64,000 bases of DNA from contig CM034111.1 in assembly GCA_019914945.1 (NCBI GenBank), positions 2,294,001 through 2,358,000 on the forward strand, read 5' to 3'. Position 1 is the stretch's first letter. Each line of letters opens with the position of its first letter. The DNA is from Typha latifolia (taxonomy: Eukaryota; Streptophyta; Magnoliopsida; Poales; Typhaceae). A model generated the notes under the pieces. That model ran no database searches. It was not told the origin of the DNA and saw only the letters and a program-made list of their open reading frames with translations. Positions 37,320 to 50,966 of this stretch are shown here, piece by piece. Both the position numbers and the translations under genes were made by a program.

Positions 37320-38640
37320 ATAACAATAAAATAAAAAGTAAAAAATAAGGTTTTGTCGAACATGAGCTCCACAGAGGGGAATTAAAGCTACCCCACGTTG
37401 AAATTATAAAAAAAAAAAAAGGAATCTTCCAATCGAATGCTAGTTGGATTGCATGCCTAAGATATTAATCTACTTACACTTTAGGAATCATTAAAATATG
37501 ACAAAAATTTCGAAAAAAAGGAGGGGGAATATGACAACGTTTCCCTCAGCAGCCCCAAGGACGAAGACGCGTGTTAAGATATTAAACGCATGAGCAGCGG
37601 TGGTCCCGGTGGAGCCACGTAGTACAGGATTAGCATAAGGGCTCCATGTCCATAGAGAAAAAAAAAATTTAAAAAGAAAAGGTGTGTGCACAATTTGAGC
37701 AAAAATTAAAATAAATAAATAAAATAACTGGAGCAAATATTAATACGAATCAACTGCACAATATTTTAAATTTTAATTTTAATTTTTGAAAGGAAAAGCA
37801 TCAGCTACTTACAAAATTCGGGCTACAACAACATTGGAGTTATCAAATAAAATGAAATCTTTAAGAGATAGAGGTACCCTTTACCCGTCTAATATTGACT
37901 GTAGTATTAGCTATTATCTTAATTATAAATATGTATAACTTTGTAGTCCCCTAAAAAAAAAAAGAAATTGGTAAAAGTCTAAGACATTCCTACACAAGGT
38001 GTCGAATGAGTGCATCATAGTTAATTAAAAGCTTAATTAAATGTCTAATGATTGCACAATAGTTAACTAAAAGCATAATTCCCATACAAAATGTGTCTAC
38101 TGATTGCACAATAGTGAATAAATGTACCTTTTTTTTTCTTTTATCTTACATTCTTTCTCATCTTAGACATATTTTTGAATCATTTGCTGCTGTACTGAGT
38201 GTTGTTACCTTTTCCTAATTAGTTTTTGTGGATGAAGTTAGCAAACTTTTCCCATTATATTTTCCCAAATAAAAACCTTTTTTTTTTTCCTAATTAGTTT
38301 TTGTTTAATAAAAATAATAGAGTATTTCAGTAATTTAATGTATCCTGTTAGCGTTATTTTTAATTTTATATGAGTCATAAGTGGAGGATGATTAAGTCAT
38401 AAAAAATAAAAATAAAAATAAAAATAAAAATACAAATAGAAGAGGGTGAAAGACATTTAATAACCTGGCCCGGTCCAGCCCGGCCCAAGAATAGTTGAGT
38501 GATAAGGAGCCGATTGAATCATTTGATCGATCCTACGCCAGTCGTGTCGTCACACGAATCCACACCCAAACCTAAAAAATATCCTCATCTTGGTGCACAA
38601 GTTAGCACGCAAGTCCAAACGCCAATACCCTCACAAACTC
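36936..38640. other. AT-rich spacer with simple repeats
   Basis: Contains an (ACT)n run at 37289-37319 and (AAAAT)n at about 38400-38432. No convincing gene or RNA was found. The 3' part is the promoter of the presequence protease gene. Confidence 0.5.
37289..37319. repeat. (ACT)n microsatellite
   Basis: About ten uninterrupted TAC/ACT units in the intergenic spacer. Confidence 0.95.
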
Positions 38641-38687
38641 CTACATCTACTACTACTACTACTACCATTACTACTACTACTGCTGCT
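38641..38687. repeat. interrupted (CTA)n microsatellite in the PreP leader
   Basis: Imperfect CTA repeats lie about 70-120 bp upstream of the presequence protease start codon, so probably in its 5' untranslated region or core promoter. Confidence 0.9.
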
Positions 38688-38758
38688 CGTCTCTTCCTCT
38701 CGATTTCTCTTAATCTATCTCACCATTTCCTGAAGCGCTCCAAGAAGAGCGGCGGCCG

Positions 38759-41700
38759 ATGGAGAGGGTTGCGCTGCTCCGCTCCTTATCCTGCTCCTCC
38801 ACCGCCGCTCGCCGCCTCCTCTTGCGCTGCCCCAAGGCCAAGTCCCGCCTCTTCTCATCCAATCCGTACAGGTGTCGGCCGCACGAGCTCCGCACCTGCT
38901 CCGTCGCCCTACGGTCCTGGCCTTTGGTCCCGACCCCTCCCCTTCGCTTCAAGAGGGGCTTCTCCCTATCTCCACGGGCCGTCTCCACCTCCCCCTCGCC
39001 GGTTTCCCGAGGTAAGAGCTCGTTGAATTGATAAAGAGGCCATTTTGGACGTCTGGGTGTTGGCTTTTTCTCGCCAAGATTGCGTGATGATGCGAATCTC
39101 TGTTTTTTTTCTTCAATGTCTCACGTTTAGTTATTTCGGTGTTCTTATATATTGTGGGTGATGACTCGGAAGTTGACTTTTATCTTCATGAATTTGAGAA
39201 ATACAGAGGGTGGATTGGGTAATTCGTTGAGGGACATCCAAAAGTAAGCTTTGCGGGGCAATATTCTTATTTTTTCAACAAGTGGTGGAATCTAATATTG
39301 TCAGGTCGAATTCATCATGCCGTGCCCGAGTAACCTCGATAACTATCCAATAGGAGATACCCAGAAATACATCTATTAGCAAAAGCTAAGTCAAGTCTTC
39401 TAAGTTTATCTCCCTGCATAAGAAACTTAACCTTCTTAGCAAGTTCCTCCGGCTCTTAAGTTATGAATAACCCCTTAAGCTTTTCCCACTATGATTGCAC
39501 AAGATCCAGTCACCAGCACACAAAACATATTGAAAAATCAGTATCATTTCTTTTAGTCCAAATTAGAATTGCTTTTGTTAGCTAAATATAAATTATATTA
39601 CTTGTCTATTCTTTTCAATGAAAGAAAATGCAGATGGTGGCCATGATTTTGCTGAGAAGCTTGGATTTGAGAAAATATCCGAACAAACAATAGATGAATG
39701 CAAATCAACAGCCATTCTTTATAAGCATAAGAAGACAGGTGCGGAAGTAATGTCGGTATCAAATGATGATGATAATAAAGTTTTTGGCATTGTTTTCCGC
39801 ACTCCTCCGTAAGTCATTAGTTTTTCTCTTTACTTTTCTTCATTACTGATGTGTACTAGACCATGTATTTCTGTTGAAGATGTATCCATAATTGATATTG
39901 CATCTCCTATCTACATATTCCACGTGGTTTGCTTCATATATGCTAATGAGTTATCGAGTTCATAATATTTGTGTAACTCATTCATTGTGATCTTATTGCT
40001 TCAGTTCAAGTCCTAATTACATGCACCCTGGCTGAGATTCTTTCTTTCTTATCTTGTTCTTCTTTTTGTTGAAGTACATTAATTTGTGAATAACAATGAC
40101 TACATCTGTCTAATAGTTTTCTAGAGATGCAATATTGCTTCAATGATATACTAATCTGTTTGCTTCCTCTTACAAATTGCTATTGGGGTTATAAAGTTTT
40201 AGTACCTTTCGTGTCTTAGGTGCATAAGCTAATTAATACTTAGTTTATTTTAAAATTGGCCTCACCTGTTATGCTAGTTATGTGCTAAGTTGGAGCTAAA
40301 GTTGGAGGATTATTAAAAGGAGGCATTTTCTATCTGGCCATGTGTGAACTGGATGATATATGTTATGGAATGTACCTTATGCTAACCATTGTATCTACAC
40401 ATGCAAAATACATGCACCCTGGCCTTGACATTCTTGCCATTCATATGTATGGAACAATGTGCTAATAGAAACATATTATCTTTTACTGTATTTTACTTGC
40501 AATTTTGAACTTTGAAGTAAACATAAAGCTGCTTTAAAGCTCATATTTGTTGATGCTTGGGTATATTAAGCTAATTTAAATTATACTCCATTTATATTGA
40601 GATAATCAGATTCTTTCTTTTTGTTGACAATTTAAATTCTTTTGGACTGCAGGAAAAATTCAACAGGCATACCTCACATTCTTGAACATAGTGTGTTGTG
40701 TGGGTCAAGAAAGTACCCTTTGAAAGAACCATTTGTTGAGCTGTTAAAAGGCAGTTTAAATACTTTTCTAAATGCATTCACTTATCCAGATAGGACTTGT
40801 TATCCTGTTGCTTCAACAAATACCAAGGTAGATTTATGTAAAGTCTGTATCATTGCTTTAGTTGTTTAGTATTTACCATGTGATATTATGAAGTATCTCA
40901 TGCATGACATTTATATATTTCCAGGATTTCTACAACTTGGTCGATGTATATTTGGATGCTGTTCTCTTTCCTAGATGCGTTGAGGACTTCCAAACATTTC
41001 AGCAAGAAGGTTGGCATTATGAGCTTGATAATCCTGCTGAAGATATATCCTACAAAGGTTAGAACATATAATCTCATCCCGGAATTGGCAGACAACTTTT
41101 TTGAAAGATTTTCAAACTCATTGTTACCTATAAAAAGTTGTCCTACTAGGCCATGCTTTGAATGTTTTGAGCAAACTAACCAATTCTGACTGTTTTTCTG
41201 GCTATTTTAGGTGTCGTGTTCAATGAGATGAAAGGCGTGTACTCTCAACCTGATAACATACTGGGACGGGTTACTCAGCAGGTGAGCTCTTTGTTATATT
41301 TGTATACGTGATCTCCAGTGCCTCTGTAGTGGTTATTGAAATATTAAATGCTGATGTTCTCCAGTCCTCTGTGGCATGTAAATAGACATTGCATATCCCA
41401 AGTCTCCTGGGTATTAGTTGTGTGAATGAAATTTCCCTTTAAGGCTGACTTACTTTCAGCAGATTTAGGGGGTTTTGTTTGATCTGACTTGGTTATGTAC
41501 TATAATAGCATGAACATGTTGAACTGAACTAGTATTCTTGAAGTCTAAAGACTATTTGCAAAGTGCAATATTCAGTAAGCTAATGAAATTTTCAACCTTT
41601 GGAAGGGTAAAAGTATGTCTTTCATGGATGTTAAAATGCATTAGAATTTTGGAGTGAACGTAATATTCGTTTTAATTCCATGTTACCATGGTTATGTTGT

Positions 41701-44700
41701 ACAGTGAATAACTTCTATTTTGTAGGTTTCTGTTTTTAAGACTTCAGTAGCTTCCATAAAATTATTTCATTTTGTCTAACATTGCCTGATGGCCCTGATC
41801 TACTGCTGCTATGCTTAAATTTTTTCTAATTAGCATGAATTCTTCTTTTGGATAAAGTTTGTCTCAGTTTAATAACAAATGACATAAATTAGGATATTTG
41901 ATGCTTTATTGCTGTCAGTGATGAGAGTAGGAAGACATTGTTAACTATAAAATAAGATCTAATCAGGTTTATTTAGGTTACCCTACTGTACCAGTTTGTT
42001 CTTGACCTCTTGTTGGGTTCCTGTTAACATCTTTTGTCTACTTCACATATTATATGGTTCACTTATTTGATTTTTATATAAAGTTCTTTAATTCAATATA
42101 AACATGAATGCATGATTTATTGTTCTGGTATCATATTCAAGTATGCAGGTCTTTGCTTGTACTTAAATTCTAACATTCATGTGACTTATACTGTTAAAAT
42201 CTCTATTGGTAAATGGTGATATATTATTATATTCTAGATTCTTTCTTCTTCGCTGCATAGTTAATTATAGTTTGAGAAATAGTTCTTGTCAAGTACCGGC
42301 CACTTAGGCATGAGCAGTAGCCGTTCTATACCATTTGTGTCTCATTTACTTACACCATCTTTTTCGCCTCCATAAAGTTTGTATTCTCTTACTTTCTAGA
42401 TCAGGATGTGTTACACTTTTTTTTCATAAATTCCTTGCAGGCTCTTTATCCGGAAAACACCTATGGTGTTGACAGTGGTGGTGATCCGAAAGAAATACCG
42501 AAACTTACATTTGAAGAATTCCAGGTGCAATAAAGTTGTCTAATTAAGTCCCTTATTAATAAATAAATTTTCATGCTTGCATTATCATTGTATGTGATCA
42601 TTTATATGTATGACATCTTTTCACGTACTATGCTAATAGTCTAATACAAACCATCTCTGCTTCTTTGTACAAAATCTCATATTATTCCTTGACGTAATTA
42701 CATTTGTCTTAGCATGCCTATTATGTGTATTTTTATCAGGAGTTCCACCGTAAGTACTATCATCCTAGCAATGCTAGGATATGGTTCTATGGAGATGATG
42801 ATCCAAAGGAGCGTCTACGTATCTTAAATGGTAATTGCTTCACATTTCCTAATTAATTATTCTCTGTTCGTAATTTATTACTATTTACCTTTTCAGTGCT
42901 CTCATTTGATTCATCTCCTTGATAGTTTTTTTTGTCGCCTGTAGTATTTTACCAAGTACAAACTCATATCCGAAAATCTAAAAAGATTCAAAAAGACTTC
43001 TGGTTCACAATTAGAAGCTTTGATATGAATGGCATCAACACCCAAGGCAGGTGGACAATTATGGCTGACGTCAAACTAGGAAAATCTAGAAAGGGAGAGT
43101 GAGATTGAAGCTTGTTCCATCTCTAATTATAAACATTCATGAGAAATCGCAAATTATGCTTTATATCTCTACAGACTTAGAGATGGGCCTAGTGATATAA
43201 GAAGCTGGAAATCTTTAAACTTTGATATTGTTATGCATACAATGCAATGAACCTGAATCCTTCAGGTGTCCTTGTGTCGTCATACGTAGGAAAGTTTCAA
43301 GTTCAAATTCCACTATCCCAGCTGCCATATGTTTTTAAAGCTCTGTAGGTTTAAGCTTAATTGCCTAAAAGTACATAAGTTGACCACTTGTTCATGGGAA
43401 TCTTTGGCGCTCATGAAGAACAGGGTGTTAGTATATATTCCAACATTAATGCTCTGACAATTAAACCTTTCTTAGAATGATCACAATGTTATTTTTCATC
43501 ATGGCTTTGTAGTTCTTGTTATGAAATAATGACAATAAAGCAACATGACAGAGCAATTGGAATTTAACTCATAAAAAGTACCAAATAATATAGGTTTAGT
43601 GTAAGTATAAAGGAACTTAGATACACACCATATGAACAACTAGAGATTATTCAAGGACCGTAACATATTATTTTTCTTCTAAAGTCAGATAATTCTCATA
43701 AATGTATGTCTGACAAAGGATGATGAACATTAATTTACGTAATAGAAATCTAATCTTTTTTGTGCTCTTTACGGAATCAAAATTTCAGCACGGAGCTCGG
43801 TTGTTGAACATTTAGCTCATTGTCTTCAATGTTATTACATTTACTCTTTTGTGATATTGTATTATGTTCCTTTACCTCAAGAAATATGCTATTAGCTGTA
43901 GAGTGTAGAACAAAAACATTATCCCTAAAATGTTTCTAGTGATAGAATCATGGATATGTTGCTAATCTGCATATATGTACAAGTCAGCAGTTGGAGTTAA
44001 GAAATCATCACTCCACTACACAATTTACTCTTACACTTATAAATTGTTTGAGCTGTTAAACTCCCGTTAATATATATATATATATATATTTTTCCCTGTA
44101 GAATACCTTGATCAATTTGAGGCAAGCCCTTCTCGTAATGAATCAAAAGTTCAACCACAGAAACTCTTCAAAGAACCAGTGAGGATTGTTGAGAAATATC
44201 CTGCTGATGAAGGTGGTGACTTGAAGAAAAAACATATGGTGTGCCTTAATTGGCTGCTGTCAGAAGAGCCCTTAGACATAGAGACTGAGCTTACACTTGG
44301 TTTCCTGGATCATTTGTTGCTGGGTACACCAGCTTCTCCACTGAGAAGGATCCTTCTTGAAAGTCGTTTAGGAGATGCCATTGTAGGTGGTGGAGTTGAT
44401 GATGAACTCCTTCAACCCCAATTCAGTATAGGACTTAAAGGTGTCTCCGAAGATGACATTCATAAAGTGGAGCAGTTAGTGATAGAAACAATGAAGAATT
44501 TAGCAGAGGAAGGTTTTACTTCTGAGGCAGTGGAGGCATCAATGAATACAATTGAATTCTCCCTCAGGGAAAATAACACAGGATCATTTCCTCGAGGCTT
44601 ATCTCTGATGCTTCGTTCTATTGTACAAACACTAGCCCCTTTTTATTTGCTATAAGCTATTTAGTTGTCCCAACCAAAGCCAAATTACAAAATATTGTTA

Positions 44701-47700
44701 TCTCGCAGGGCAAGTGGATTTATGATATGGATCCTTTTGAACCTCTGAGGTATGAAAAGCCATTGCAAAATCTGAAAATGCGCATTGCTGAAGAAGGATC
44801 CAAGGCTGTATTTTCACCGTTGATTTATAAATTTATCTTGAACAACCCTCATCTTGTTACGGTTGAAATGCAGGTCTTTAGGAATCACCTTTTGCTACTG
44901 AATGTTACTTGAGAGAACAATTCTTTGTTTTGAAAGATTTCTTGCCATCTTTTGCTGCAGCCTGATCCAGAAAAAGCTTCTCGTGACGAAGCAGCCGAGA
45001 AAGAAATCCTCGACAAAGTAAAAGCTAGTATGACACAGGAAGATCTTGCTGAGTTAGCACGTGCTACACAAGAACTCCGGTTAAAGCAAGAAACTCCGGA
45101 TCCTCCTGAAGCTTTGCGATCTGTTCCCAGTCTCTCACTACAAGACATCCCCAAAAAACCTGTTCATGTTCCCACAGAAGTATGTCTAGCTCCTCCTAAT
45201 GATTATTGAATTTATCAAATACAAACTCTATATAAAAATGGATCACATACTCTCTCTCTCCCACCCAAAACCCAACCTTCCACCCCTACCCCCTCTGGAT
45301 CACTTAATCTCTCTGGACAGTAGGATCCTGCAGATCCTTATAGTATGTGACCGTGTGTTTCATACAATTCCTAGTTTCTGCTTTAAGTTTTTAAATAATT
45401 TCTATATTCAGTAACATTGGCAATCTAGTTTGCAGTTATCTTATATTACAGCACTGATGGTTAACTTCTTTCTAGTTGCAGTTTCTTACTTTGAAGCTTT
45501 CGTGCTATTTAAATTTAGAAATAGTAGAAATTTATTAATGCTTGTAACGTACAGGTAGTGGAAATCAATGGGGTAAAGTGTTTGCAGCATGACCTTTTCA
45601 CGAATGATGTTGTCTATTCAGAAGTTGTATTTGACATGAGTTTTCTAAAGAAAGAACTTCTTCAGTTGGTGCCACTGTTCTGGTGAGTAGAATTATTGCG
45701 ATGTTATTTGCCCAGGCATAATGTTCCATGTTCCATTTGTTCTTCATAAGTAAGCTAGAATACATTCTAACAGCTAAGGATTTTGCAGTCAGTCTTTGCT
45801 TGAGATGGGCACAAAAGATATGGATTTTGTGCAACTTAATCAATTGATTGGAAGAAAAACTGGAGGTATATCAGTTTATCCTTTCACATCTTCAGTGCGG
45901 GGGAAAGTTGATCCATGTACCCATATTATTGTTCGAGGAAAAGCAATGGCAGCACGGGCAGAGGACTTGTTTAACCTGGTACCGTCTCTTTAGGCACCAT
46001 TTATTTTTTTGGTTTTTTGTGTCACTCATGATTTACTTTAATGTTTTATATGCATTTATTGTTTTATGCTTAAAAAAAACTATATATATTGGTCTTCATA
46101 GTTAGTACAGAAGATTCTAATTTTCAATGACAGTTATTTCTTCATTCAGTTCTTGCAAATCTTTGGGGTAGACATCAACGAGGAGGAAGCTATATTGATA
46201 ATTTTGACTTAGTTCAGCATGGCTATGCAACTTTAAGCTTAACGGGCTATAGTAAAAACTAAAATACCAAACCATCTTTTCTAATGTTGCAATAAACATT
46301 CTAAATTGGAATGGGCTGATTAAATGCTATACTTCTTACAAGTCTTTATTGGACTTGTCGTTCATTCTGATTTACATTTAGCAGTTGTCCATGTGTAGCA
46401 TCTTAAGGAAAAGGCTGATCAGTTCTTTTACCTGCAGATAACCTGCATTCTTCAAGATGTTCAATTTACTGAACAGCAAAGATTTAGGCAGTTCGTTTCT
46501 CAAAGCAAAGCAAGAATGGAGGTACCAAGTTGTTAATTTTCAAAACATACAATCATTTATAACTGTCTTATAAGTATCTGCTTGCAGAGTCGATTGAGAG
46601 GCAGTGGTCATGGCATTGCAGCTGCTAGAATGGATGCTAAGTTAAACATGGCTGGGTGGATTTCTGAACAGATTGGTGGCTTTAGGTAAAATCTTGTTTA
46701 AACTGCTGACCGTTGGGCTTTCCATGTCTCATCAGCAACTACCTTCATCATGAGATTATGTACTAAATATTTTATTACCACATTAGCATTTCATTGCCGA
46801 CGGGCGATTCTTTTCATGTAAAGTTGATGCTACTGATCTAAACATGATTTTTTCCTGAGATCCCAGAGGTCTAGATTTTTGTCTGGGGTTCTAGAATGTA
46901 TCTGAAGACAATGTCCTTTTTGTGTTTTACCAGTTATTTGGAGTTCTTACAAGAACTTGAAAAGAAAATAGATCAAGACTGGGATAGAATTTCTTGTTCT
47001 CTGGAGGAAATTCGAAAATCCGTACTCGCAAAGGAAGGTTGCTTGATCAATGTGACAACTGATGAGAAAAATCTCTCAAAAACCAATAAATTGATTGCCA
47101 ACTTTGTTGACTCACTTCCAAGTACTACGTCCCGTGAGAGTGATTCCTGGCCCAGCAAACTTTCTCCAGTAAATGAAGCTATCGTTATTCCTACTCAGGT
47201 GCTGCCAATATTGGCATTGTAAAACAAAATAATCTATTTCATTGACATATTATTTATCGTCTATACTTGGCTGATTATATCATCTGTCTCATTATCTTTG
47301 CAGGTTAACTATATTGGTAAGGCGGCTAATGTATATGAAACAGGATATCAGCTCAACGGAAGTGCCTATGTCATTTCCAAGTACATTAGCAATACATGGT
47401 TATGGGACCGTGTTCGAGTTAGTGGTGGCGCATATGGGGGCTTTTGTGATTTTGATACCCATTCAGGTGTATATCGTGTTGCACTATATCTTGTCAATCC
47501 ATTGACCTTCAAATAGTTGGATTAGGATATTAGCACATCATGGGGATCGCATTTGTACAGTAGTATCCAACTCTCCGCCAACTTGAAGCTAGTTCTAGCC
47601 TTCTAGGTTTGGTTGATTTCTGCAAATGATTCGTTCTCTTCTTGCAGGAGTATTCTCCTATTTGTCCTATCGTGATCCAAACTTGTTGAAGACACTAGAC

Positions 47701-49332
47701 ATTTATGATGGGACCGCCAACTTTCTCAGGGAGCTTGAACTGGATGATGATAGCCTTACGAAAGCCATTATTGGTACTATAGGAGATGTTGATGGCTACC
47801 AGCTGCCAGATGCAAAGGGTTACAGCAGGTACAAGATGCCGCTAGCGGTATTTCTATGAAATTTGCTCATTTAGATGTCAAAAGTATGGCTCTTTCTAAT
47901 TTTAAATTCACTTCTTCTGTAAGGTAATTCATCTCTAGTATAATCATGTGAACTACTAAAAAGATTTTCCATGAGAATATGCACATACAAGTTGCAAGGA
48001 ACAAATTAAGTTACAAGGTAGGAATTGGGGACATTGTTAGACTGTATCTTTTCGAGGCAACAGTTGATTGAAATACCATGATATCAAATGCCTCAAGTTA
48101 TATTTGATGCTCCAGGTGTCTTAAGCATATCAACAATCTGTCTCTGTGCGAACATTATCTTGCAGGATATCTCAAGCCTAAAAGGGAGGCATGTAGTTAT
48201 AGAATATTGCTTCCAGAATAAACATTCTTGACATTCTTGTTGTTCCATGAAATTTTAGTATGACAAATAAACTTGAATACTCAACTACTGTCTAAAGGTA
48301 ATAAGATATGGAGAAGGCTTTATCTGGCAAACAAACATGTGCTTATCATCAAACTCTCAAAAATTTACGAAAACCTAGTGCATGTAATACCTTTGCTTTT
48401 TTATTGAATATTTTTAATATTTTCAATATGTACAAGAAAAATTAAGGGATGTGTGGACTCTACAGTCTTCACCTTATGACAACTTTGGACATTTGCTTAA
48501 ACTCTGCCTTTGCAGATATCAACATCCATATATTGAACACTGATCTACTGACTGACAACGAGCTTATTCCATCATATATGGGTTACTAAAGTTATTCAAC
48601 ATTTGATTTTATCTATTTGTTATGCCTCATGGTCCTGGATGTGATCATAAACTTTGGTGTATTCGCGTTAGCTTATAAGCCCTGGCTTACTTGACCTAGA
48701 TAGTAGATAGTTTTACTCCGCAAAGACTGCTTCAAAGGAACTGCATCATAGTGCAGCCACCAGTATCACCCTCATTCAAGACGTAGGGTCATAGGGATAT
48801 TCAAGTTTCAATAGGGAACTTCCGCTAGCTGGAACTCCATCGAGAATTTAGAGTGATACCCTTTTGTCTTGTTACTGATTTTCTTGTGGATGCTTATGTT
48901 ACCTACTATTGCTTGTTATAAGTTAATCACCAGCATTTAACACGGTGCATTTTCTTCTTTCCTAGCCTATTGCGACATTTATTGGGTGTCACGGATGAGG
49001 AACGTGAAATAAGGCGTGAAGAGATTTTGTCAACCAGGTAAGGAGATTTGTGACTCAATTTATATTGCTTCTTTTGTGGAAAGGCTTTTTGGCCAGTTTA
49101 TGAACCTTATAGTTGGTCACCAGACTCCTCTTGTTACTCAGGCCCCATAACATTTTCCTTAAACTGATATTGTCATTATCTATGTAACAGCTTAAAGGAT
49201 TTTAAGGAGTTTTCAGATGCAGTCGACTCAATAAGGACTAAGGGGATTGTGGTCGCTGTTGCATCTCCTGAGGATGTTGCTGCAGCAAACGAGGAGAGGC
49301 CTGGATTTTTTGAAGTCAAGAAAGCCCCGTGA
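38759..49332 (+). CDS. PREP1: presequence protease (PreP), organellar M16C metallopeptidase, 19 exons
   Basis: Exons: 38759-39011, 39625-39808, 40653-40827, 40925-41057, 41211-41281, 42441-42524, 42740-42830, 44102-44622, 44709-44873, 44961-45179, 45555-45682, 45789-45978, 46438-46521, 46588-46685, 46934-47198, 47304-47466, 47648-47828, 48966-49037, 49191-49332; 1072 aa, close to the ~1080 aa of Arabidopsis PreP. The first ~85 residues are rich in Arg and Ser with few acidic residues, as expected for a dual chloroplast/mitochondrial transit peptide. The inverted zinc motif HILEH is at 154-158, and Glu254 in FNEMKG is the probable third ligand. PreP degrades cleaved targeting peptides and other short unstructured peptides inside both organelles. 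All phases close, and the C-terminal half (GRKTGGISVY, NTWLWDRVRVSGGAYGGFCDF, GTIGDVDGYQLPDAKGY) is complete. Confidence 0.96.
44070..44090. repeat. (TA)n beside a PreP splice acceptor
   Basis: About ten TA units end just before the TTTTTCCCTGTAG acceptor of exon 8. Confidence 0.9.
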
Positions 49333-49734
49333 AGTTTTAGAGTTGATGATTGTTATTTTCTTTTATCAAAGCTGGAATCGTCATAAGCATTATTTGCATT
49401 CAAATGGCCTTCGAGTTTCTTAGCTCTCTATCATTGCTGGAATTTTAATCCTGGCAACTGTACATCATCCGTCAAAGTGGACAGAACGCGTCCTTTCTAC
49501 TCTAAAATTTGTGGTAATATTGCATCATTTATTAGGGTGGGGAGTATGGACAATTCCAAGAGGACTGCTGAAACAGAAGACTTGCTTCTACTTGTTGATC
49601 ATATCTTTTTTTCTTTTTCTTTTTGTTGAGAAATTGCCTTTGGAAAAAAGTTTCTCTTATAGTTAACAGATACTTCAGAGGTAGCAACTGTGAATTCTGC
49701 CTCTTTTTTTAAAGAGAAATGCAAACTTAATGCT

Positions 49735-49812
49735 GTTCTTATTAAATTGATACTGTTACGATTCGAACTCGGAAATAATAGTACGCTGTTCAACCATCGC
49801 ATCTCTTTGGCG
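49735..49812 (-). mobile_element. possible tRNA-derived SINE fragment
   Basis: On the minus strand, GATGCGATGGTTGAAC resembles a pol III A box, and GAGTTCGAATC about 25 bp further on resembles a B box. An A-rich stretch follows near 49710. The A box is imperfect and the ends are undefined. It lies in the convergent spacer between the PreP and DPH4-like genes. It is not a plausible functional tRNA because no cloverleaf closes. Confidence 0.25.
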
Positions 49813-50422
49813 TGAATTCTATCTTTTTTTTTTGTTTGTCATATTTGATTCCTCCGAATAAAAGAATGCTTCCTGCTCTCTTGTTGGCACTACATGAATA
49901 TCTAGTATTTCTTTCTTTCTTTCTATTTCTCTTTTTTCTTTATGAGATTTATAATTTCCATAACACATTTTATAAGATTTGAAAAGAAAAAGAAAAGGTT
50001 AACCATGATGGCTCTTACTTTTCCACCTCTTTCTCCCAAAATAATAATAATAAATAAAAGAAAATTTTATTTTTTATTTTGCAATTTGGTCTTGTTTGTA
50101 ATTTAGCAGTACATTTGCTTACGGATAATCTTTCACCAATGAATCAATGAACTTCTTTGTTTGAATAATATAGAATAGAGAAAAAAAAATCTGAAAATAA
50201 ATAAATATACAAATATACAAATATATATATAGAATAGAGAAAATTCTCAAATGTGATGGGAGATCTATTTCATTTTTTAAATCTCGATACATCCACTCTC
50301 AAGTCTCAAAAATGTAGAAAACATGCTTTGCCAAATTAGTATAAAGAACAAGAATTAGAAGAAAGGAAATGCTCCTCTTCACTTAAAACATGAACAATAG
50401 TATAGGATAATCAAGGAAATGA

Positions 50423-50938
50423 TCAACTAGTCACGTTTATCACCAAGCGGATCTTAAGTGAACAAGAACCACAAGGCAGAAGAACAGAGGCTAGTAGACG
50501 ATCTGAACTCGGTCTCTCTATTTCTCCATTCTCATCAAATACAATACCCATTTCCTTGAGCTCTAATGAAGTTACTGAATAATAGTCACCGCATCTGCAT
50601 AAATAGACTAGTTCTTGAACATCCCCTGTGGTTTCCACAGACATATCGCCCAGTTCAACTTCATCAGCAAGTACCTCCAGCTCCTGCCTGGAAGCTCTCA
50701 ATTCCTTGTCATATTCTGATCTTGATTTGGAATCAGAGAGAACTTCCCATGCTTTCTGCACATTTAGAAATCCTTGTTCCTTGAAATGAGCCTCAGATGG
50801 CTCCTGAACTTTGTCAGGATGAGTACTGAGAACGGCTGATCTATAATTTGCCCGAATTTCATCATAACTTGCATCTTCCTTCACAGATAGAACTTCATAA
50901 TGGGTCCTTCGGATGAAATTATTGAAAGAAAGAAGCAT
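50423..50938 (-). CDS. DPH4: DPH4-type J-domain, CSL zinc-finger protein
   Basis: 171 aa in a single coding exon. The N-terminal J domain (residues about 12-80) has the HPD tripeptide at 40-42 and the conserved QKAWEVLSD helix. The C-terminal DPH-type zinc finger uses Cys114, Cys116, Cys156 and Cys159 (CRCGDYY and LPCGSCSLKIRL). DPH4/JJJ3 proteins support diphthamide formation on translation elongation factor 2. The leader is spliced: acceptor TTTTGTATCCAG at 50967 and a donor-like AAG/GTTCC at 52771, giving an untranslated intron of about 1.8 kb. The length and motif order match the Arabidopsis homologue as I remember it. It faces the PreP gene tail to tail. Confidence 0.92.
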   Translation of the reverse strand: MLLSFNNFIRRTHYEVLSVKEDASYDEIRANYRSAVLSTHPDKVQEPSEAHFKEQGFLNVQKAWEVLSDSKSRSEYDKELRASRQELEVLADEVELGDMSVETTGDVQELVYLCRCGDYYSVTSLELKEMGIVFDENGEIERPSSDRLLASVLLPCGSCSLKIRLVINVTS

Positions 50939-50966
50939 GGATCAACTTAATAACGATCCCTCCTCA

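Noticed and set aside
38499..39026. 175-codon plus-strand frame over the start of the PreP gene
   Set aside because: It is in a different frame from the conserved PreP exons; its Thr run comes from the CTA microsatellite and the rest is GC-rich shadow.
43185..43320. A-box-like CCTAGTGATATAAG and B-box-like AAGTTCAAATTCC in a PreP intron
   Set aside because: The two boxes are about 110 bp apart, too far for a tRNA or typical SINE promoter.
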